From positions 5,022,001-5,086,000 of the forward strand of contig NZ_CP036278.1 in assembly GCF_007748035.1 (NCBI RefSeq): a DNA stretch of 64,000 nt, given 5' to 3'. Numbering within the stretch: position 1 is the stretch's first letter; every line of letters begins with the position of its first letter. This document shows, in pieces, positions 26,422 to 35,944 of the stretch. Origin of the DNA: Aeoliella mucimassa. GTDB taxonomy: Bacteria > Planctomycetota > Planctomycetia > Pirellulales > Lacipirellulaceae. The notes below the pieces were generated by a model. It made no database searches and was not told where the DNA came from. It worked only from the letters and a program-made list of their open reading frames with translations. The position numbers were made by a program, and so were the translations under genes.

Positions 26422-26874
26422 CTATTGTTTCGCGAGGCAGTTGCCGCAGTGCCCCTTCAGAAGCACTTCGGTAATCTCGCCAATCTTGTTGCGACGTGGG
26501 CCTCGACTGGGGGAAAGCGAGAAGGTGAACTCCTCAAGACACGAGAGCGTGCCACAATCAACGCACATGAAGTGCGGGTGATTTAGCTCCTGATCACCTT
26601 CCGTGGTGCGCAGTTCGAACCTGCGAACCTGATCCCCAAGGTCGAGTCGAATCACCAGACCTGCGTCGGATAGCTCCTGCAAGCAACGAAAGATGGTGGA
26701 TTGGTCGAACCCAAAGTCACGGAGACACTCCACCACCTCGGCGTGACTCACCGGAGTGCCGATTCTGCCAAGTTGCTGAATCACCGCAACGCGAGCTGCC
26801 GTGCTCCGCAGCCCCGCCCCCTTTAAGAGCCCTTTTGCCCAGGCAACAGTGAAGTCTTGGTCGGCGGATTTCAT
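26422..26874 (-). CDS. Fur-family transcriptional repressor, probably Zur
   Basis: A 150-residue Fur-fold protein. An N-terminal winged helix (LRSTAARVAVIQQLGRIGTP, DQSTIFRCLQELSDAGLV) is followed by the metal-sensing region NHPHFMCVDCGTLSC and a second CxxC (HCGNC), which form the structural zinc site. Its location beside a CobW/ZNG-type metal chaperone suggests a zinc-responsive regulator. Peroxide or iron sensing cannot be ruled out from the sequence. Confidence 0.8.
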   Translation of the reverse strand: MKSADQDFTVAWAKGLLKGAGLRSTAARVAVIQQLGRIGTPVSHAEVVECLRDFGFDQSTIFRCLQELSDAGLVIRLDLGDQVRRFELRTTEGDQELNHPHFMCVDCGTLSCLEEFTFSLSPSRGPRRNKIGEITEVLLKGHCGNCLAKQ

Positions 26875-27867
26875 GGTACGCGAGTCCGAGAAAACAGGTG
26901 AGATAGAGGACTCTAAAAGTACCCCAATTGCAGGTTCATTGCAAATGCAAGCAGACTGTATGTAGGTCCACAGGAGACCTTCGACGAATAGATTCCCAAT
27001 TTACCCACCAATGGGAAAATTGAATCTGCACGCACGCTACAAAACCAGTGGTTTTCGCGCTCGAATAGATTCCCATTTCCCAAAACGCATCGAGTGGGAA
27101 TCTATTCTCTCGCTGGGAATATATCGCAAGTCGTTTACCAGTAAGAAGTTGCATCAACACCTCCACGGAAAGTGCCTAAAATAGATTCCCATGGGTGGGA
27201 AAGTATTTTGAGTTGGCAGACAATTGGGGATTTGGGATAGCGGAATGTCATCCTGACGGGAGCTTCCAGCGACTGAAAGATCTCAGCCTACCGCTTACAG
27301 CCTAAAGCCTACAGTTTTGACACCCGCGCAGCAGCGAACCCAACACAAGGGCCATCGCGGTCAGATACCGCTCCTACAGCGCGCTTGCGTGGCAGATGGT
27401 TTCACTGAATTTCATGTTCACTCGGTTACATTTTTCCATCCTCCAACAACGGACTACTGACGACTAACAACGGACCACACACCACCTATCCATTAGAACA
27501 CCACCGGTGGCCAATTTCCAGCAAAAACTGATAAGAAAAGATAGCCTGTCGTGGCCACCCTCCTTCAGGCTCCGCTGCGCCCGCCGAGGACCTCACACAG
27601 GTCCTGTCCGTTGCAGATAATCTCGGCGCAACGAATTCCCAACCACTTGCGTCTTGGTCTTGCTGACCGGACACACCCCCACACACTCAACTGGGCAAAC
27701 AATGGGCCGAAGAGGCGTTGAATGTCCGCTTTTCTGTCCTCAGAAAGGAGCAGTGATCACTCATGGCGATTAGGCACTAGAATGGTTAAGTGCCCCCTTC
27801 TGCCACAAGCGATGAGGTGACTGTCCGAATCGTGTGAGCGATGGTAATGGAGTCTAAGCTACGCTGC
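26875..27867. other. Long intergenic region (about 1 kb), no supported gene
   Basis: The region between the Fur-family gene and a small hypothetical gene lacks credible coding frames; the 66- to 76-codon frames have no domains. It contains TGCAA elements near its left end and the dispersed AATAGATTCCCA repeats. Its right half has short-word low-complexity text such as the ACTGACGACTAACAACGG region near 27,460. Similar text appears at about 63,680. Confidence 0.5.
26987..27191. repeat. Four copies of AATAGATTCCCA, one inverted
   Basis: Direct copies lie at 26,987-26,998, 27,064-27,075 and 27,180-27,191, and an inverted copy (TGGGAATCTATT) at 27,095-27,106. The second copy and the inverted one form a 13-bp stem around a 19-base loop. 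They may be protein-binding sites or a decayed palindromic element; no ORF is associated. Confidence 0.7.
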
Positions 27868-28269
27868 CTATGTTATGCGAGCCTTGATGCTTGCTACCAG
27901 TTGCTCCGCCTCTACTAACGGAAAATCCATGTCCTTCTGTCGGAAGAACTCGAATGCAACAGCATTGGCGCCGTAGAGACTTTTGATCACAAAGTCTTCG
28001 GGATTTGCAGAATTAACAATGTTCTCAGGTACCGCAACCACAACCATAAGCAGCTGCTGCTGACGCGAAAATTTGGTGTTTTGCAGTCCATCCCAGTCAG
28101 GACTTCCCGTACTCCCTGGCACGTGAAACACGACATTCACAGCGGGACTGCTGCCGAACTTGAACTCCCCTCGAAGTTCTGCTGCCGCCTTGGTTGCCGC
28201 CATTATCGCACTGTCGATTTGGGAACCTGATAACTCAGGCCCTTTTAGTACGCTGCCAAGTGAAATCAT
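27868..28269 (-). CDS. Hypothetical protein, 133 residues
   Basis: Not recognised. The ATG at 28269 is preferred over a TTG at 28293. The product has alternating strands and helices (AVNVVFHVPGSTGSPDW, QQLLMVVVAVPENIV, EDFVIKSLYGANAVAFEFF), no signal peptide and no Cys clusters. The pattern resembles small immunity or effector-like alpha/beta proteins, but that is only a guess. Confidence 0.55.
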   Translation of the reverse strand: MISLGSVLKGPELSGSQIDSAIMAATKAAAELRGEFKFGSSPAVNVVFHVPGSTGSPDWDGLQNTKFSRQQQLLMVVVAVPENIVNSANPEDFVIKSLYGANAVAFEFFRQKDMDFPLVEAEQLVASIKARIT

Positions 28270-28537
28270 CGGTTCGCTCTCGTACGTGCCCAAGGCTTAA
28301 GGTTTAGTGGTCCGGGTAGAGTGGTCGACGTACTTCGGTGAAAAGCTGGCGGTGTTGTCCCAATGCACCTGCTCGTCGGCCAAGAGCTTCGCACTGCTAC
28401 TGGCGGTCGTCGCCGGAAGGGTCGACAACGTGTTCATCTGTCCGCCGTTTTGGACCTAAGCGACGCATCGGCACTGTTGCCAAGATCCCTGATTCGCGCA
28501 AGTAATACGAAATCCAGTTCGGCAACAGGCTACGCCA

Positions 28538-29968
28538 TTAAAGTTGAGCTGGCAAGGAGACTTCGCATCCCACGGTGCGGTGCAGTTGGGCCATCGCTCC
28601 CGCGAGGGTGGCCTCGGCTCGGGCGACTTGTAGTTCGATCATCAGCACGTCGGAGAAATCGTCGGTCACTTCGCCGAAGTCGACCAGGCGGCCGCGGTAG
28701 TCGGCCGAGGCAAGTTGCAGAGCGGTTCTTGCTCGGGGCAAGATTCGCTCGTTGTACAATCGCAATTGCTCACTGGCAGCGTACACCTGCTCGGTAAGTC
28801 GACGAATCTCTCGGTAGGTATCATCCCGCGCGGCGTCATACTCGCGAGAAGAAGCGGACACCGCGGCCGAGGCTTCGCGAATCGAGGCGTCGATTCGGTC
28901 TCTCCAGACGGGAAGCGTTACCCCTACCATGAAGTTCACATTGTCGCGGCCATTCGCTACTGGCGACACGGCATCGGTCTCAGTGATGGACTGCCAGCCG
29001 GCCCCCAACACGAAGTCGGGGCGAGTGTTCAGGCAAGCCAGCTTCTGCTTCTCGCGGTCCCGCGACACTGCCCAACGAAGCTCGCGGAGCTTCGGGCTGC
29101 ACTCGGCTGCTGCTGCAAACAGGGCATCCACCTCGTCGTAGGTCGAAGAACTATCCAATTGGTCGACCGCGACGATGCCCTCGGCGGCTGGCTGCTGGAT
29201 GAGCGCGGCCAAGTCAGCTTGGGCCAGACCTTTGCGTTGCCGAAGCTGAATAAGCTGGTCGTCGATGTTGTCGACTTGCAATTCCGCCCGAAGGACGTCC
29301 TGCTGACTACCGCCCGCCTGATTGCGAGCCTTGGCGAGCGTGATCAGCTCAACGGCAATCTCTCGGTTCTTCTCGTTGATCGAAATGGCCCGCTGCACAA
29401 ACCAGAGTTCATAGTACGCGAGCTTTACCGACTCCTCGATTTCCAGCTCGGTCTTCTCAAGCATCGAGGCGGCGATTTGAGTCTCGCGACTGGCGATCTC
29501 TCCCTTTGTCCACCGCTTTTCTGGCCAGGGATATTTCTGGGAAACCGAGAGCGTGTTGCCGGCGCGGCCAGCGGCAGTTTGCAGGGCTTGGTCGGAGATC
29601 GGATAGAAACTGTTCGTCAGCAGCGGGTCTTCTAGCGATTCGGCTTGAGGAACCCGTTGGCTCGCCGCGGCGACTCGCGCCCGAGCTGCCTGGATTCTGG
29701 GATGAGTGGAGCGAGCGAGACTGACATAGTAATCGACTGGTCGCGCCTCGCTGATCGGGCTCTCGGGAAGCTGGACGATGGATTCCTCCCCTTCTGCCAT
29801 CTCGTGCTGCACCAGTTGAAGGTCCGACGATTCCTCGTCACCAGCAACGACAGTGGGAGGAGCGGTAGTGTCGACTGCAGCTTGGAATACTGGGTCCTGC
29901 CGGCATCCGCACGCAAGTAGCGTAGCGGCCAGAATCCAGCAGAAAACAGCGACTCTGGGGGGGGCCAC
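28538..29968 (-). CDS. TolC-family outer-membrane efflux lipoprotein (CusC/CzcC-like)
   Basis: A 476-residue outer-membrane factor. The start is GTG 29968. The N-terminus WILAATLLACGCRQD contains a lipobox with the acylated Cys in ACGC. Two OEP repeats of long helices follow (YYVSLARSTHPRIQAARARV; LREASAAVSASSREYDAARD-like region), with conserved LAKARNQAGGSQQDVL. It forms the exit duct for an RND pump. It is transcribed away from the Cys-rich gene, and the adaptor and pump genes lie on the opposite strand a short distance away, so it is the probable third component of the metal efflux system. Confidence 0.82.
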   Translation of the reverse strand: MAPPRVAVFCWILAATLLACGCRQDPVFQAAVDTTAPPTVVAGDEESSDLQLVQHEMAEGEESIVQLPESPISEARPVDYYVSLARSTHPRIQAARARVAAASQRVPQAESLEDPLLTNSFYPISDQALQTAAGRAGNTLSVSQKYPWPEKRWTKGEIASRETQIAASMLEKTELEIEESVKLAYYELWFVQRAISINEKNREIAVELITLAKARNQAGGSQQDVLRAELQVDNIDDQLIQLRQRKGLAQADLAALIQQPAAEGIVAVDQLDSSSTYDEVDALFAAAAECSPKLRELRWAVSRDREKQKLACLNTRPDFVLGAGWQSITETDAVSPVANGRDNVNFMVGVTLPVWRDRIDASIREASAAVSASSREYDAARDDTYREIRRLTEQVYAASEQLRLYNERILPRARTALQLASADYRGRLVDFGEVTDDFSDVLMIELQVARAEATLAGAMAQLHRTVGCEVSLPAQL

Positions 29969-30092
29969 GAGCTTGCTTTCGTAAAAAGGGACTTTATGAA
30001 AGGCGGTTTCGAGCTAACATTGATTAGGCTAGCCGTCCACGCGATAATGTTCCTGTTGTCGCGAAACACGCTTTAACCTATCGTCCCTCTCG

Positions 30093-30608
30093 ATGATGAA
30101 ATCCCGTTCATTCCGATTAGCCGTTAATCTTTGCGTAACCGGTGCGTTGTTGCTGCCGGCCGCTGGATTGCCGGCTGCAACGCGAATGGACTGCGAGGCC
30201 CAGCCAGCCGAGTCCACCACCTGCCAAGGGTGTGGGTGCTGTGCGGTAAATGGACCGGACGATCGCTGTTGCTGCTGCGGCCCACCGAAGCAAGCAACCG
30301 CGAAGCCTGAGCAAGATCTGGCAAAGAGCTGCTGCGAGCAAGAATCGCTCAACACAGAGCAAAAAGACGTGGCCCCGGAATTACTGGATGTATGCACTTG
30401 CGGGCTGTCGGACCGAGTTCCGGCGATTCCCTCGCCCGAGCAGCAACCAGTCGCTCAACAGCTAGTACTTAAGCTAACAATGGTCGGCGATTCGTTGGCA
30501 CTCTGCAACGACGAAGCTTGCAAACTGCCGACAGGTCGCCAGGAATCTTTATCCGCGACTCTTCTCTCCGACGGCGCCCAACAACGACTCTGCGTCTGGC
30601 GGATCTGA
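30093..30608 (+). CDS. Cys-rich exported protein of the metal-efflux locus
   Basis: A 171-residue protein with a signal peptide (FRLAVNLCVTGALLLPAAG) and a mature part rich in Cys pairs: TCQGCGCC, DRCCCCGPP, KSCCEQ and VCTCG. About 16 Cys residues are present, the pattern of metal-thiolate proteins. I do not recognise a named family. It lies 125 bases from the divergent TolC gene and 161 bases before the RND adaptor gene, so a periplasmic metal-buffering or sensing role in copper or other soft-metal resistance is inferred. Confidence 0.7.
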   Translation: MMKSRSFRLAVNLCVTGALLLPAAGLPAATRMDCEAQPAESTTCQGCGCCAVNGPDDRCCCCGPPKQATAKPEQDLAKSCCEQESLNTEQKDVAPELLDVCTCGLSDRVPAIPSPEQQPVAQQLVLKLTMVGDSLALCNDEACKLPTGRQESLSATLLSDGAQQRLCVWRI

Positions 30609-30769
30609 TTCGAAGGCTACCGGTGCGCGCTCTCTAGCGGTCCAAAGGCTGCTGCATGTCTTGAGCGATTCTCTCCGGTGGTAATTCTCCAAGCCGTTGC
30701 TCGCCCATCCTAGCCTGCAACGTTCTGCTATCCCTTCGCTTCATCCACTATCGCTCCAGGTCGAGTGCT

Positions 30770-32386
30770 ATGTCGAGGTTTACTCAGTTCGTGTCGAGTA
30801 GTGCGCAGTTTGCAATCAAATGCGCACTGGTCATCGCAACGGTGGTTGTCTGTCTGATCGTGATCGGACTCGGCCAGCGTTTCGGTTGGATCAAAATCGA
30901 ACACCACGTTCATAACATGTCCTCTGATTCGACTGCAGATGGCACCCGTGTCGAATACGTATGCCCGATGCATCCAGAGGTTCGTCAGGACACTCCTGGC
31001 AAATGCTTTAAATGCGGCATGAAACTCGAACCGCAAACGGTTGCAGGCTCGGCTCCTGCCCCACCAGCGCCGGAAGACATAGAGCTTTACGCATGCCCAA
31101 TGATGTGTACGACGCCGAGCGAAGAACCAGGTGACTGCCCAGTCTGCGGGATGGAGCTTGTGAAGATGTCGTCGGATTCAGGGGCACGAAGCGTGTCGAT
31201 TGATGCCGCGACCCGGCGGATCATTGGCATTCGTACCGCGAAGGCCAAACGAGACATGGTGTACCGATCCATCCGCACGGTTGGACGCATCGAATACGAC
31301 GAAGAGCGAGTAGCTACCATCGCGGCTTACGTCGATGGCCGACTCGAAGAGCTAATGGCCGACTACGAAGGGGTGGAAATTGCCGCAGGAGATCCTTTGG
31401 TGGTGCTCTACAGCCCCAGCTTGTACTCCGCGCAGGTGGAGTTTCTCTCGAGCCTCAACACGCCTTCACTCAACACGTTGGCGGCTGCCGGGGACAATTT
31501 AAGCGAGGTCGCCCGCGATAATCTCCGCGAACTTGGGATGACAGATCGACAAATCGAGGAGCTTCAGGCTAGCGGCAAAGCCCAGAAACGCTTGCAAATT
31601 GCTTCGCCGATTGGTGGGACCGTAATCACCAAGCACAAAGTCGAAGGCGACTACATCAAGACCGGCGAACCGATTTATCGAGTGGCCGATTTGAACACCG
31701 TGTGGTTGATGCTTGATCTTTACCCGAGCGATGCCGCGACGGTGCGATTTGGCCAGCAAGTCGAAACCGAACTGGCATCGCTGCCCGGCGAGATTTACAC
31801 CGGCCGCATCGCGTTCGTCGATCCGCTGGTGAGCGAGAAATCGCGCACCGTGGCCGTACGAGTGGAGATGTCGAACTTCGACCATCGCCTGAAGCCGGGC
31901 GACTACGCAACCGCGACTATTCGCGTGCCTGCTATTCCGCAAGACGAGGTGTACGATCCAGGCCTCGCAGGCAAATGGATAAGCCCGATGCACCCGCAGA
32001 TCATCCGCAACGCAGCAGGTAGCTGCCCGATCTGTGGAATGGATCTGATCCCTGCGTCGGACCTGGGGTACTCCGAGGTGCCGCTGCCAGAACAGAAGGT
32101 GACCGTTGTTCCTCGCACCGCAGTGCTGATGGCGGGGGACAATTCGGTGGTCTATGTGGAAGCGGAACCCGGTGTGTTTGAACTTCGTGAGGTCACCGTG
32201 GGGGCGATGACTTCGGACCAGGTGGTGATTGAAAACGGAGTGGAAGTCGGTGAATCGGTCGCCATCGATGGCAATTTTCTCATCGATTCGCAGATGCAAC
32301 TGCAGAACAAGCCTTCGCTAATCGATCCCTCGAAGGGTTCGGAGGACTCGACGACCATGAGTCAGGAGGCACCCCATGCTCACTAG
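30770..32386 (+). CDS. RND efflux periplasmic adaptor with three heavy-metal-binding modules (CusB-like)
   Basis: A 538-residue membrane-fusion protein: N-terminal membrane helix (residues about 15-40), then two heavy-metal-binding modules (YVCPMHPEVRQDTPGKCFKC; YACPMMCTTPSEEPGDCPVC). The HlyD hairpin and lipoyl/beta-barrel regions follow (VDGRLEELMADYEGVEIAAG; IASPIGGTVITKHKVEGDYI). A third module (ISPMHPQIIRNAAGSCPICG) interrupts the membrane-proximal part near residue 405. This repeated Cys/Met/His motif is typical of CusB-type adaptors. It overlaps the pump gene by 11 bases, implying translational coupling. Confidence 0.88.
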   Translation: MSRFTQFVSSSAQFAIKCALVIATVVVCLIVIGLGQRFGWIKIEHHVHNMSSDSTADGTRVEYVCPMHPEVRQDTPGKCFKCGMKLEPQTVAGSAPAPPAPEDIELYACPMMCTTPSEEPGDCPVCGMELVKMSSDSGARSVSIDAATRRIIGIRTAKAKRDMVYRSIRTVGRIEYDEERVATIAAYVDGRLEELMADYEGVEIAAGDPLVVLYSPSLYSAQVEFLSSLNTPSLNTLAAAGDNLSEVARDNLRELGMTDRQIEELQASGKAQKRLQIASPIGGTVITKHKVEGDYIKTGEPIYRVADLNTVWLMLDLYPSDAATVRFGQQVETELASLPGEIYTGRIAFVDPLVSEKSRTVAVRVEMSNFDHRLKPGDYATATIRVPAIPQDEVYDPGLAGKWISPMHPQIIRNAAGSCPICGMDLIPASDLGYSEVPLPEQKVTVVPRTAVLMAGDNSVVYVEAEPGVFELREVTVGAMTSDQVVIENGVEVGESVAIDGNFLIDSQMQLQNKPSLIDPSKGSEDSTTMSQEAPHAH

Positions 32387-35300
32387 TTTAGTCAAGTTCT
32401 GCGTGAAGGAAGCACCCCTGGTGGTGCTGCTTGCCATCGGGATCGTCGCCTTTGGTTGGTATAGCTTCCGGTCGATTCCGATCGATGCGATTCCCAACAT
32501 CGGCGAGAACCAGGTGATCGTGCTGACTCCCTGGCCAGGGCGTTCGCCGAAAGACATCGAGGATCAGGTCACTTACCCGCTTAGCGTTTCGCTGCTGGCG
32601 GTGCCTGGTGCTGAGAGCGTGCGCGGCAAGAGCATGTTTGGCTACTCGTTTGTGCAAGTTACGTTCAAAGACGAGGTCGACTTCTATTGGGCGCGTAGCC
32701 GGGTATCAGAGCAACTTGGCTCCGCTTCCGCCCAACTGCCAGAGGGGGTGACTCCCCAGTTAGGCCCCGATGCAACCGGTCTAGGGCAAGTGTTTTACTA
32801 CGTGTTGGTACCGCCGGAATCGGGAAAGAGCCTGGCCGACCTGCGATCGATGCAGGACTTCGTCGTTAAGTACGAACTTCAAGCGGTGGAAGGTGTAAGC
32901 GAGGTGGCCTCGATCGGTGGGTACGTCCGGCAGTACCAGATTGAAGTTGATCCCGACAAGCTTCGTTTCCACAATGTCCCCCTCGATCGTTTGATGATGG
33001 CGATCAAGGGCTCCAACGTCGACGTGGGAGCGAAGACGATTGAATCGTCGGGCATGGAGTTCATCGTCCGCGGCAAAGGCTTTCTCGGCACCGATGGAGA
33101 CACCGCCAAGGCAATTCGCGACATCGAACAAACCGTGATTGAGCAGCGAGAGGGGGTGCCATTGCGGATCGAAGATGTCGCCCGAGTGCAGCTTGGCCCC
33201 GATTTCCGCCGCGGTGCGCTCGACTACAACGGCGGCGAAGCCGTCGGCGGGGTAGTCGTCATGCGCTATGGCGAAAACCCTCGGGCGGTGATCGATCGAG
33301 TAAAGGCCAAGATAGAACAGATTACTCCCTCGCTCGAAGGGGTCACCATCAAGCCAGTGTACGACCGCACGGGTTTGATCGACGAGACGGTCGGCACGCT
33401 AACCACGGCCTTACAGGAAGAGATCGTGATTACCGCGGTCGTGATTCTACTATTCCTGTTGCACATTCGCAGTAGCTTGATTGTCGCCTCGACGTTGCCG
33501 GTTGCGGTGCTGCTGTCGTTTGTCGGGATGAAGGTGTTCGGCCTCGACGCGAACATTATGTCGCTAGCGGGCATCGCCATCGCGATCGGTACGATGGTCG
33601 ACATGGGGATCATTGTCTCCGAGAACATCTACCAACACCTGGCCGATTGGGAACAGGAAGAACCGTCCAATGAACAAACTCCAAGGCTGACGGTGATCGC
33701 GAACGCCGCGGCTGAGGTAGCTCCCGCGGTAGTAACCGCCGTGTCAACGACGATTGTTAGCTTCTTGCCGGTGTTCTTTCTCACTGGGCGAGACTACAAA
33801 CTGTTCAGCCCGTTGGCGTGGACCAAAACGTTTGCCATCGCCTCGGCGTTGATTGTTGCGATTACATTTGTGCCCGCGTTGTGCCGGTTGATCCTGCGGA
33901 CCGCCAGTGGCAAGCGACTCACCAGCTTCGCCCTCGCAATATCCACTGCGTTGCTGGCCGGTCTGTTGGTCTACTTCGTGTGGGCCGACGAGATCTCCGC
34001 CGCATACGGTCTATCTCCATGGATGGCAACAAGCATTGTCACCGCATTGGCCGCGGCGGCTGGCTGGCAGATGGGCCGGGAACGCATTCGCCCGATCGAC
34101 GAGAGCATCGTCAGCAAATCGATTGTGGCGACTTACGTGCCGATCTTGCGATTGTTCCTCGCCCACAAACTCTTCTTCTCACTGATACCAATCACGATAT
34201 TGCTGCTGGGACTTGGCGGCTACTTCGGCTTGCCCAAGATTATGGGCCCCTTTGAACAGGTGGCAGAAACACTTGGTGTCCGTCCCGATGAATTCCCTGG
34301 ATACGCAGACCTGAAGGATGAGTTTGGTGGATTGAAATCGGACGACTGGATTGCGCTCGACGAGGGAAGTTGGTTTTATATGCCAACGCTTTACCCGGCG
34401 GCCAGCTTTAGCCAAGCGATGCAGGTGCTTCAGGCCCAAGATCATCTGATTAAGCAGATCCCCGAGGTTAAGGATGTACTCGGTAAGATCGGCCGCGTCG
34501 AGTCGGCACTCGATCCCGCCCCAGCGGCGATGATTGAGACTTACATCATGCTGAAGCCGGAGGATCAGTGGCGCGAGGGCATCACCGCCAAGCAGGTGTG
34601 GGACGAGATTGTAGCAGTTGCCACCCTGCCAGGCATTACCAAGGCCAGCCCACTTCAGCCGATCGAAGGGCGAGTCGTCATGCTGCAAAGTGGTATCAAA
34701 GCCCCGATGGCTATCCGCATCTACGGCGACCGCCTGGAGGACCTTGCCAAAGCAACACTTTCCGTCGCAGATCACCTGAGAAGTTCTGCCTACGTAGACC
34801 CCGGCACAGTTAGTCCCGACATCGTGCTGGGCAAACCTTATGTTGAGTTCACCGTAGATCGCGAAGCGGCCGCCCGCTATGGCATGACCGTCGAGATGGT
34901 CAACAGTGTGGTGGAAACTGCCCTCGGCGGGATGAACCTGATCAACACCGTCGAAGGCCGAGAGCGATATCCAGTGCGTTTGCGGTATCGACGCGACCTT
35001 CGCGAACGAATTGACGAGCTCGCAAGAGTGCCCGTAGTCACCCACGCTGGGTCGGTAGTTCCCCTTGAGGAACTTACAAAGCTCGAGACGACCTGGGGAC
35101 CAGGTGCCATCAATAGCGAGAACGCTCGGCTCGTGGCACACGTCGCTTTTGCCACGAGCGATAAGGCGGGTGCGCTGGAATCGGTCGCGGCGATTCAAGA
35201 AGACTTGCACGCCTCGCAAAACTTGCCTGCCGGCGACCCCAATCGCTTGGAGCTACCACCTGGATATTCGCTCGAGGCCGTGGGCAGCTTCCGCAACCAG

Positions 35301-35897
35301 ATCGAGGCCAATCAGCGGCTGTTTTGGCTGGTACCGCTCGTGGTGCTGATCAACCTGTTGATTATTTGTCTTCAGTTTCGCCATTGGCCGATCACGCTGG
35401 CCATTTTTGCCGGTATTCCAGTGGCCTTCGCTGGTGGAATGATTCTGCTGGCCATCTATGGCACCGAAATGAATACCGCAGTTTGGGTGGGGTTCATTGC
35501 TCTGTTCGGGATTGCGGTCGACGACGGTGTGGTGATTGCCACGTACCTCGACCAGGTGTTCACGCGACTCAAGCTCACGAGTGTCGAAGACATTCGCTTC
35601 GCCACGATCGAAGCGGGCAAACGACGGATTCGTCCCTGCTTGATGACCACGGCTACTACCGTGCTGGCTTTGCTGCCAGTGTTAGTGTCTACCGGCCGAG
35701 GAGCCGATGTCGCCAGAGCGATGGCTATTCCCGTGTTCGGTGGCATGCTTGTCGAGCTGGTTACGCTCTTCGTCGTACCGGTGGTGTTCTGCGCCTACAA
35801 AGAGTTCAAGATGCAAATGGGACTCGCTGATCGGCACTGGGAAGGTGTCGAAGAGGAAAGCCCACTCGATTCATTGGTTCCTGCTGCAGAAGGATAA
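32376..35897 (+). CDS. Heavy-metal-efflux RND pump (CusA/CzcA-like)
   Basis: The 1173-residue inner-membrane transporter has the HME-RND features IPIDAIPNIGENQVIVLTPW, FGYSFVQVTF, the two large periplasmic loops and TM4 GIAIAIGTMVDMGIIVSENI. The second half mirrors this (FGIAVDDGVVIATYLDQVF). It is longer than E. coli CusA (1047), with an extra hydrophobic segment near residues 510-570 (LAISTALLAGLLVYFVWADE). Substrate is Cu+/Ag+ or a divalent metal; the Met/Cys-rich adaptor and YHS neighbours favour copper. It uses the proton gradient with the adaptor and TolC partners. Confidence 0.9.
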   Translation: MLTSLVKFCVKEAPLVVLLAIGIVAFGWYSFRSIPIDAIPNIGENQVIVLTPWPGRSPKDIEDQVTYPLSVSLLAVPGAESVRGKSMFGYSFVQVTFKDEVDFYWARSRVSEQLGSASAQLPEGVTPQLGPDATGLGQVFYYVLVPPESGKSLADLRSMQDFVVKYELQAVEGVSEVASIGGYVRQYQIEVDPDKLRFHNVPLDRLMMAIKGSNVDVGAKTIESSGMEFIVRGKGFLGTDGDTAKAIRDIEQTVIEQREGVPLRIEDVARVQLGPDFRRGALDYNGGEAVGGVVVMRYGENPRAVIDRVKAKIEQITPSLEGVTIKPVYDRTGLIDETVGTLTTALQEEIVITAVVILLFLLHIRSSLIVASTLPVAVLLSFVGMKVFGLDANIMSLAGIAIAIGTMVDMGIIVSENIYQHLADWEQEEPSNEQTPRLTVIANAAAEVAPAVVTAVSTTIVSFLPVFFLTGRDYKLFSPLAWTKTFAIASALIVAITFVPALCRLILRTASGKRLTSFALAISTALLAGLLVYFVWADEISAAYGLSPWMATSIVTALAAAAGWQMGRERIRPIDESIVSKSIVATYVPILRLFLAHKLFFSLIPITILLLGLGGYFGLPKIMGPFEQVAETLGVRPDEFPGYADLKDEFGGLKSDDWIALDEGSWFYMPTLYPAASFSQAMQVLQAQDHLIKQIPEVKDVLGKIGRVESALDPAPAAMIETYIMLKPEDQWREGITAKQVWDEIVAVATLPGITKASPLQPIEGRVVMLQSGIKAPMAIRIYGDRLEDLAKATLSVADHLRSSAYVDPGTVSPDIVLGKPYVEFTVDREAAARYGMTVEMVNSVVETALGGMNLINTVEGRERYPVRLRYRRDLRERIDELARVPVVTHAGSVVPLEELTKLETTWGPGAINSENARLVAHVAFATSDKAGALESVAAIQEDLHASQNLPAGDPNRLELPPGYSLEAVGSFRNQIEANQRLFWLVPLVVLINLLIICLQFRHWPITLAIFAGIPVAFAGGMILLAIYGTEMNTAVWVGFIALFGIAVDDGVVIATYLDQVFTRLKLTSVEDIRFATIEAGKRRIRPCLMTTATTVLALLPVLVSTGRGADVARAMAIPVFGGMLVELVTLFVVPVVFCAYKEFKMQMGLADRHWEGVEEESPLDSLVPAAEG

Positions 35898-35944
35898 GCA
35901 GCGGGATTGGTTTTGTTTTTTACCAACGAGAAAGGAAGGTAGAA

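Noticed and set aside
27486-27686. 66-codon minus-strand frame
   Set aside because: No recognisable domain or ribosome site; lies in a gene-poor region.
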